A program made the translations under genes and the position numbers. A DNA stretch of 64,000 bases from Streptomyces sp. NRRL S-37 (GTDB lineage: Bacteria; Actinomycetota; Actinomycetes; Streptomycetales; Streptomycetaceae), in NCBI RefSeq assembly GCF_000721605.1, contig NZ_JOIZ01000025.1, positions 60,443 through 124,442 on the forward strand, in the 5' to 3' direction. The notes under the pieces are model-generated. The model was not told the origin of the DNA and searched no databases. It saw nothing but the letters and a program-made list of their open reading frames with translations. Of this stretch, positions 59,479-64,000 are shown piece after piece; position 1 is the first letter of the stretch, and each line of letters starts with the position of its first letter.

Positions 59479-60522
59479 ATGAGACTGACCGACATATCGC
59501 TGAACTGGCTGCTTCCGGGCGCCGTGCTGCTCCTGGGCATGCTGGCGGCGGTGGCGGTGCTGGCGCGCGGGAAGCGCTCCTCGGTCAAGAGCACGAGCGC
59601 GGACGACTCGTGGGAGCGCAGCGAGGAGCGCCGCAGGCGCAAGGAGGCCCTCTACGGCACCGTCTCCTACGTCCTGCTGTTCTGCTGTGCGGCGGTGGCC
59701 GCCGCACTCTCCTTCCACGGCCTGGTCGGCTTCGGCGAACAGAACCTCGGCCTGTCCGGCGGCTGGCAGTACCTCGTCCCCTTCGGCCTGGACGGCGCGG
59801 CGATGTTCTGCTCGGTGCTCGCCGTGCGCGAGGCCAGCCACGGTGACGCGGCCCTCGGTTCGCGGATACTCGTGTGGACGTTCGCCCTCGCCGCGGCCTG
59901 GTTCAACTGGGTGCACGCTCCCCGGGGCCTCGGACACGACGGCGCCCCGCACTTCTTCGCGGGCATGTCCCTGTCGGCGGCGGTCCTGTTCGACCGCGCG
60001 CTGAAGCAGACCCGCCGGGCCGCCCTGCGCGAACAGGGCCTGGTGCCGCGCCCGTTGCCGCAGATCCGTATCGTCCGCTGGCTGCGCGCCCCCCGGGAGA
60101 CCTACCGCGCCTGGTCGCTGATGCTGCTGGAGAACGTGCGCAGCCTCGACGAGGCGGTCGAGGAAGTGCGCGAGGACAAGATCCGCAAGGACGAGGCCAG
60201 GCAGCGCAGGCGGGACCAGCAGCGTGTGGAGCGGGCCCGGCTGAAGGCGATCAGCCGTGGCCACCGCGGTTTCGTGGGCCGGGGCGGCGGACGCGAGCTG
60301 GAGGCGCCGACGGTGGAGCGCGACTCCGACGTGGTCTCCGCGGAGCCTGCCATACCGGCGCCGGAGGCCCTGCCCGTCCGCGCGCGTCCCTCCCTGCAGC
60401 CGGTGCGCACCGGCGCTGACCCGAGGACCGTCGACCTCACCGCCGAGGACGACACCCAGGCCCTGCCGCGCCTGGACTCCCTGGAGCGCAAGCTCAAGGA
60501 CCTGGAGCAGCAGTTCGGCTGA
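59479..60522 (+). CDS. DUF2637 membrane protein
   Basis: 347 residues. Four hydrophobic segments (near 10-32, 55-80, 95-115, 130-150) are followed by a long charged cytoplasmic half. VPFGLDGAAMFCSVLAVREA and AAAWFNWVHAPRG are the DUF2637 signatures, a family with SpdB-like relatives in Streptomyces. The C-terminal region RKDEARQRRRDQQRVERARL and the last helix LDSLERKLKDLEQQFG form a leucine-zipper-like coiled coil. Function is not known. ATG 59479 is the first plausible start. Confidence 0.85.
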   Translation: MRLTDISLNWLLPGAVLLLGMLAAVAVLARGKRSSVKSTSADDSWERSEERRRRKEALYGTVSYVLLFCCAAVAAALSFHGLVGFGEQNLGLSGGWQYLVPFGLDGAAMFCSVLAVREASHGDAALGSRILVWTFALAAAWFNWVHAPRGLGHDGAPHFFAGMSLSAAVLFDRALKQTRRAALREQGLVPRPLPQIRIVRWLRAPRETYRAWSLMLLENVRSLDEAVEEVREDKIRKDEARQRRRDQQRVERARLKAISRGHRGFVGRGGGRELEAPTVERDSDVVSAEPAIPAPEALPVRARPSLQPVRTGADPRTVDLTAEDDTQALPRLDSLERKLKDLEQQFG

Positions 60523-60533
60523 CGCCCCGTCGC

Positions 60534-60569
60534 GGCCTGAAGGGTGTGGTCCACCCCTCCCTTCAGGCC
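60534..60569. terminator. Bidirectional terminator-like hairpin
   Basis: GGCCTGAAGGG (60534-60544) and CCCTTCAGGCC (60559-60569) form an 11-bp stem with a 14-base loop between two convergent genes; the right arm overlaps the last codons of the ATPase gene. Confidence 0.7.
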
Positions 60570-60964
60570 GCTTCCGCGTCGAGTTCGAACCAGACGGACT
60601 TGCCCACCCGGTGCTTCCTGACGCCCCAGCCGTCGGCGAGGGACTCGACCAGCACCAGGCCCCTCCCGTGCGTGCCGTCGTCGACGCTCGGGGTCCGCGG
60701 CCGGGGCTCCCGGTCCACGAAGTCCCGTACCTCCACCCGTAGTCCACGCGGCCCGACGACGGCCGTGAGGACCGCCTCGTGGCCGGTGTGGACGAGCGCG
60801 TTGGTGACGAGCTCGCTGGTGAGCAGTTCCGCGACCTCGGAGCGCTCCGGTGTCCCCCAGTGCCTGAGCAGTTCCCGCAACGCTCTGCGGGACTCGGGCA
60901 CCGCCCGCAGATCCGCACGCCCCAGTGTGCGCCTCAGCCGATCCGCCGAAGCCTGACTTTTCAT
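60563..60964 (-). CDS. RsbW-like ATP-binding anti-sigma/regulatory protein
   Basis: 133 residues of the HATPase_c (GHKL) fold. TSELVTNALVHTG is the N-box, VRDFVDREPR the G1 box and THGRGLVLVESLAD the G2 box. Streptomyces has dozens of such small kinases that act on sigma-factor antagonists. ATG 60964. It is convergent with the DUF2637 gene. The partner is not identified. Confidence 0.88.
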   Translation of the reverse strand: MKSQASADRLRRTLGRADLRAVPESRRALRELLRHWGTPERSEVAELLTSELVTNALVHTGHEAVLTAVVGPRGLRVEVRDFVDREPRPRTPSVDDGTHGRGLVLVESLADGWGVRKHRVGKSVWFELDAEAA

Positions 60965-61131
60965 GGCCCCCGCCCGCGTGCCGATGCCGATTCCCCCTGT
61001 ACTCGAACACCTTCACGGAGATTTTTGCCCGGCCGGCCGCGTACCAGTCGTGCCGGACGGTCACGAACGGTAGTTGGCCGAAGTGCGACGGCCACGTACC
61101 CGGGCACACGCGCGCACGGGGCCGTCCCGCC

Positions 61132-62874
61132 TCACGGCCGGGGCACGTTGCGCAGGTTGGAACGGGCCATCTGCACCATCCGGCCGACCCCGCCGTCCAG
61201 CACGATCTTGGAGGCGGACAGGGCGAAACCGGTCACCATCTCCTTGCTGATCCTCGGCGGGATGGACAGCGCGTTGGGGTCGGTGACGACGTCGACGAGG
61301 GCCGGACCCTTGTGCTTGAACGCCGACTTCAGCGCCCCGGCGAGCTCCTTCGGCTTCTCCACCCGCACCCCGTGGGCGCCGCACGCGCGGGCGACGGCGG
61401 CGAAGTCGGGATTCTTCATGGCGGTGCCGTGCGAGGGCAGTCCGGCCACCAGCATCTCCAACTCCACCATGCTCAGCGAGGAGTTGTTGAACAGGACGAC
61501 CTTCACCGGCAGGTCGTACTGCACCAGGGTGAGGAAGTCCCCCATCAGCATGGTGAACCCGCCGTCGCCGGACATCGACACGACCTGCCGGCCCCGGTCG
61601 GTGAACTGCGCCCCGATCGCCATCGGCAGCGCGTTCGCCATCGAGCCGTGGGAGAAGGAACCGATCACCCTGCGGCGGCCGTTGGGCGAGAGGTAGCGGG
61701 CCGCCCAGACGTTGCACATGCCGGTGTCGACGGTGAACACGGCGTCGTCGTCGGCCATCTCGTCCAGGACGGACGCCACGTACTCGGGGTGGATCGGCAC
61801 GTGCTTGTCCACCTTCCGCGTGTACGCCTTCACCACCCCCTCCAGCGCGTCCGCGTGCTTCCTGAGCATCCGGTCGAGGAACTTCCGGTCGTCCTTGACG
61901 CGGACCCGCGGCGTCAGACAGCGCAGCGTCTCCTTCACGTCGCCCCACACCGCCAGGTCCAGCCGGGAGCGCCGGCCGAGGTTCTCGGGCCGCACATCGA
62001 CCTGGACGATCTTCACGTCGTCGGGCAGGAAGGCGTTGTACGGGAAGTCGGTGCCGAGCAGGATCAGCAGGTCGCACTCGTGGGTGGCCTCGTAGGCGGC
62101 GCCGTAGCCGAGCAGTCCGCTCATGCCGACGTCGTACGGGTTGTCGTACTGGATCCACTCCTTGCCGCGCAGGGCGTGCCCGACCGGGGACTTGATCTTG
62201 CTCGCGAACTCCATGACCTCCGCGTGCGCGCCCTTGGTGCCGGCGCCGCAGAACAGGGTGACCTTCCCGGCCTCGTCGATCATGTCGACGAGGCGGTCGA
62301 TCTCGGCGTCGCCGGGGCGGACCGTGGGCCGGGAGGTGACGAGGGCGGTCTCCAGGGGCTTCTCGGGGGCCGCGTGGTCGGCGATGTCACCCGGGAGGGT
62401 GACGACGCTGACGCCGGAACGGCCGACGGCGTGCTGGATGGCGGTCTGCAGCAGCCGGGGCATCTGCTGCGGGCTGGAGATCATCTCGCTGTAGTGGCTG
62501 CACTCGCGGAAGAGCTGGTCGGGATGGGTCTCCTGGAAGTAGCCCAGGCCGATCTCGCTGGACGGGATGTGGGAGGCGAGGGCGAGGACCGGGGCCATGG
62601 AACGGTGGGCGTCGTAGAGGCCGTTGATGAGGTGGAGGTTGCCGGGCCCGCAGGAACCGGCGCAGGCGCCCAGTCTGCCGGTGATCTGGGCCTCGGCGCC
62701 GGCGGCGAAGGCGGCGGTCTCCTCGTGCCGTACGTGGATCCAGTCGATGGCGGGGTTGCGGCGCACCGCGTCGACGACGGGGTTGAGGCTGTCGCCGACG
62801 ACGCCGTAGAGGCGTTTGACCCCCGCGCGGGTGAGGATGTCGACGAACTGTTCCGCGACGTTCTGTTTGGCCAT
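61132..62874 (-). CDS. poxB: Pyruvate dehydrogenase (quinone/cytochrome), PoxB-like
   Basis: 580 residues, a thiamine-diphosphate enzyme that decarboxylates pyruvate to acetate. VRHEETAAFAAGAEAQITG keeps the catalytic Glu, unlike Gcl in this window. GSCGPGNLHLINGLYDAHRS, LLGYGAAYEATHECDLL and MSGDGGFTMLMGDFLTLVQY with NNSSLSMVELEM give the FAD/ThDP core. ATG 62874 is chosen; the frame opens 16 codons earlier but those lie outside the family alignment. The C-terminal lipid-binding helix is not obvious. PoxB-type function is likely, with acetolactate-synthase-like relatives as alternative. Confidence 0.9.
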   Translation of the reverse strand: MAKQNVAEQFVDILTRAGVKRLYGVVGDSLNPVVDAVRRNPAIDWIHVRHEETAAFAAGAEAQITGRLGACAGSCGPGNLHLINGLYDAHRSMAPVLALASHIPSSEIGLGYFQETHPDQLFRECSHYSEMISSPQQMPRLLQTAIQHAVGRSGVSVVTLPGDIADHAAPEKPLETALVTSRPTVRPGDAEIDRLVDMIDEAGKVTLFCGAGTKGAHAEVMEFASKIKSPVGHALRGKEWIQYDNPYDVGMSGLLGYGAAYEATHECDLLILLGTDFPYNAFLPDDVKIVQVDVRPENLGRRSRLDLAVWGDVKETLRCLTPRVRVKDDRKFLDRMLRKHADALEGVVKAYTRKVDKHVPIHPEYVASVLDEMADDDAVFTVDTGMCNVWAARYLSPNGRRRVIGSFSHGSMANALPMAIGAQFTDRGRQVVSMSGDGGFTMLMGDFLTLVQYDLPVKVVLFNNSSLSMVELEMLVAGLPSHGTAMKNPDFAAVARACGAHGVRVEKPKELAGALKSAFKHKGPALVDVVTDPNALSIPPRISKEMVTGFALSASKIVLDGGVGRMVQMARSNLRNVPRP

Positions 62875-62941
62875 GGTTTCCCGTCTGCCCCTCCGGTGCC
62901 GAAGATGCCTGACGGGTTCCATGAATTCACACGATGTGCGC

Positions 62942-64000
62942 TCACGCCTCCCAGACGGCGACGGCCGTACGGTCGTCCGCGTACCCCTTGACCCGTACCT
63001 GGGTGTCGGCGAGGAACGCGGCGAGGCCGGGCGGTCCGGGGCGGGACCACCGGTCGGCGAGGTGGGCGCGGAGCTCCCGTTCGCCGCGCAGGGGGTCGGC
63101 GAGGCCGGTACCGCACATCAGCAGCGTGTCACCCGGGCGGGCTATGGAGGTGCGGAAGCGGAAGGGTTCGCGGGGCGGCTCGGGGGCGGGCTCGTACGGG
63201 CTCGGGGGTGTGGGGATGCCCAGGTCCATGGTGAGGCGGTCGCCGTCGGGGGTCCCGGCGGGCGGCGAGCCGAAACCGATCACGGGTTCGCCCTTGGCCT
63301 CGGTGACCTCGGGTTCGATGTCCTGCCACGCGCCGTCCCGCAGCCGGAACAGCCCGCCGGGGCCGACACCGAAGAAGACCCGGGTGCGGCACTCGGGGTC
63401 GGCGGGCAGCAGGAGGCAGCGCAGGGTGGCCGCGTAGGCGTCGGGTTCGAGGCCCTGCTCGGCCGCGGCGGCGCGGAGCCTGCCGAGGCTGCGGTCGGTG
63501 AGGCGGTGCAGGCCGGACTTGAGGTCGCCGCGCCGGGCGGCCCTGATGTCGTCGACGAGGCGGGCGTGGCTGCGGCCCACCGCCTCGCCGATCCACCGGC
63601 AGGCCTCGGCGGCGGCCCGGTGGGCCCCGGGCGCGCTCCGGGCGCCGGTCGCCAGCGCCACGAGGACCAGGGCCCGCTCCCCCGTTCCGAACCGGGCGGT
63701 CAGCAGCGCGTCGCGGCGGGGTTCGCCCCGGTAGCGCGCGGAGTCCCCGCGCACGGAGGCGGCGCGCAGGGTGCAGGCCCCGTAGCGGGCCCCGTCCAGC
63801 ACGGTGTCCGGGACCAGGCCGTCCAGTTCGTCGGGGTCGGCCTGCGGGAGGGCGGTGGGCTCGGGGTCGTAGGTGGGCGGCCGGGATCCCACGTGGGCGC
63901 GGGACGGGAGCGGGTCCGGGAGCGGTCCGATGTGGGAGGTGCGGGGGGCGGAGCCGTCCGCGGGCGCCGGGGCGGCCGGTGGGGCCGTGGGGGGTGGCGG
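62942..64000 (-). CDS. PP2C-like phosphatase-domain protein, 5' end outside window
   Basis: The frame is open to the last base, so the N-terminus lies beyond 64000; 352 residues are visible. The outer stretch is Pro/Ala-rich and disordered. The domain starts near YGACTLRAASVRGDSARY, with RFGTGERALVLVALATGARS (degenerate D-G-H region), RLRAAAAEQGLEPDAYAATL, RVFFGVGPGGLFRLRDGAW, PGDTLLMCGTGLADPLRG and VKGYADDRTAVAVWEA, the late D-D of PP2C. The first metal-binding Asp-Gly pair is not seen (ATGARS instead of DGMGG), so it may be a pseudo-phosphatase. Such proteins occur next to FHA or kinase genes in Streptomyces. Confidence 0.8.
   Translation of the reverse strand, partial: PPPPTAPPAAPAPADGSAPRTSHIGPLPDPLPSRAHVGSRPPTYDPEPTALPQADPDELDGLVPDTVLDGARYGACTLRAASVRGDSARYRGEPRRDALLTARFGTGERALVLVALATGARSAPGAHRAAAEACRWIGEAVGRSHARLVDDIRAARRGDLKSGLHRLTDRSLGRLRAAAAEQGLEPDAYAATLRCLLLPADPECRTRVFFGVGPGGLFRLRDGAWQDIEPEVTEAKGEPVIGFGSPPAGTPDGDRLTMDLGIPTPPSPYEPAPEPPREPFRFRTSIARPGDTLLMCGTGLADPLRGERELRAHLADRWSRPGPPGLAAFLADTQVRVKGYADDRTAVAVWEA

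Overview
The window is chromosomal DNA from a high-GC actinomycete, almost certainly a Streptomyces. Codon third positions are strongly GC-rich, GTG starts are frequent, and 4-bp ATGA/GTGA gene overlaps are common. The gene content is typical of the genus: PucR, an IclR-type operator pair, a LAL-type LuxR regulator, DUF2637, an RsbW-like ATPase and a PP2C-like phosphatase. No tRNA, rRNA, CRISPR array, transposase or plasmid origin was seen.

Region by region. 1-2065: secreted cell-wall hydrolases (GH25 muramidase, Tat-exported amidase) and a DnaQ-like exonuclease. 2099-6537: purine/urate catabolism (8-oxoguanine deaminase-like amidohydrolase, uricase, HIU hydrolase, OHCU decarboxylase), then an HTH gene and a thiamine-binding gene that overlap. 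6848-23814: a compact, all-plus-strand biosynthetic gene cluster. 24014-28884: glyoxylate salvage (hyi, glxR, gcl) under two promoters that carry the same paired palindromic operator. 29086-40370: mixed genes (zinc-ribbon/Mrr-like protein, double GNAT, two overlapping acyl-CoA synthetases, two LuxR-type regulators, a secreted trypsin-like protease, a winged-helix protein). 40462-48312: a surface-glycan-type locus (pyruvyltransferase-like gene, seven glycosyltransferases, GmhB-like phosphatase) headed by a truncated carbamoyltransferase. 49079-56195: xanthine dehydrogenase operon with XdhC and a divergent pucR. 57299-64000: GntR regulator, an FhuF-type Fe-S protein behind an iron box, DUF2637 membrane protein, anti-sigma-like ATPase, PoxB and a PP2C-like phosphatase cut by the window end.

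The most interesting system is the 17-kb cluster at 6848-23814. A lysine/ornithine N-hydroxylase, a zinc-type cupin and a methionyl-tRNA-synthetase-like protein are consecutive and translationally coupled. This is the enzyme set known to build N-N bonds (hydrazines) from N6-hydroxylysine and an amino acid, but here the cupin and MetRS parts, fused in Spb40-type hydrazine synthetases, are two separate genes. They sit with a two-protein NRPS (A-T-C-T and Cy-like-A-T-TE, the second A domain having a cysteine-like code), two different ATP-grasp ligases, an MFS exporter, a second cupin and an E. coli-type LysA that could supply lysine. I predict a hydrazine-containing, cysteine-derived (possibly thiazoline) peptide, perhaps a metal chelator. 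The product is not recognised.

The cluster lies between genes of one purine-to-glyoxylate pathway. It ends in a strong intrinsic terminator just before the hyi promoter, which suggests insertion into an ancestral purine-degradation locus. Xanthine dehydrogenase, uricase, UraH/UraD and the glyoxylate genes would together carry xanthine to urate, allantoin and (with allantoin-degrading enzymes not in this window) glyoxylate and glycerate.
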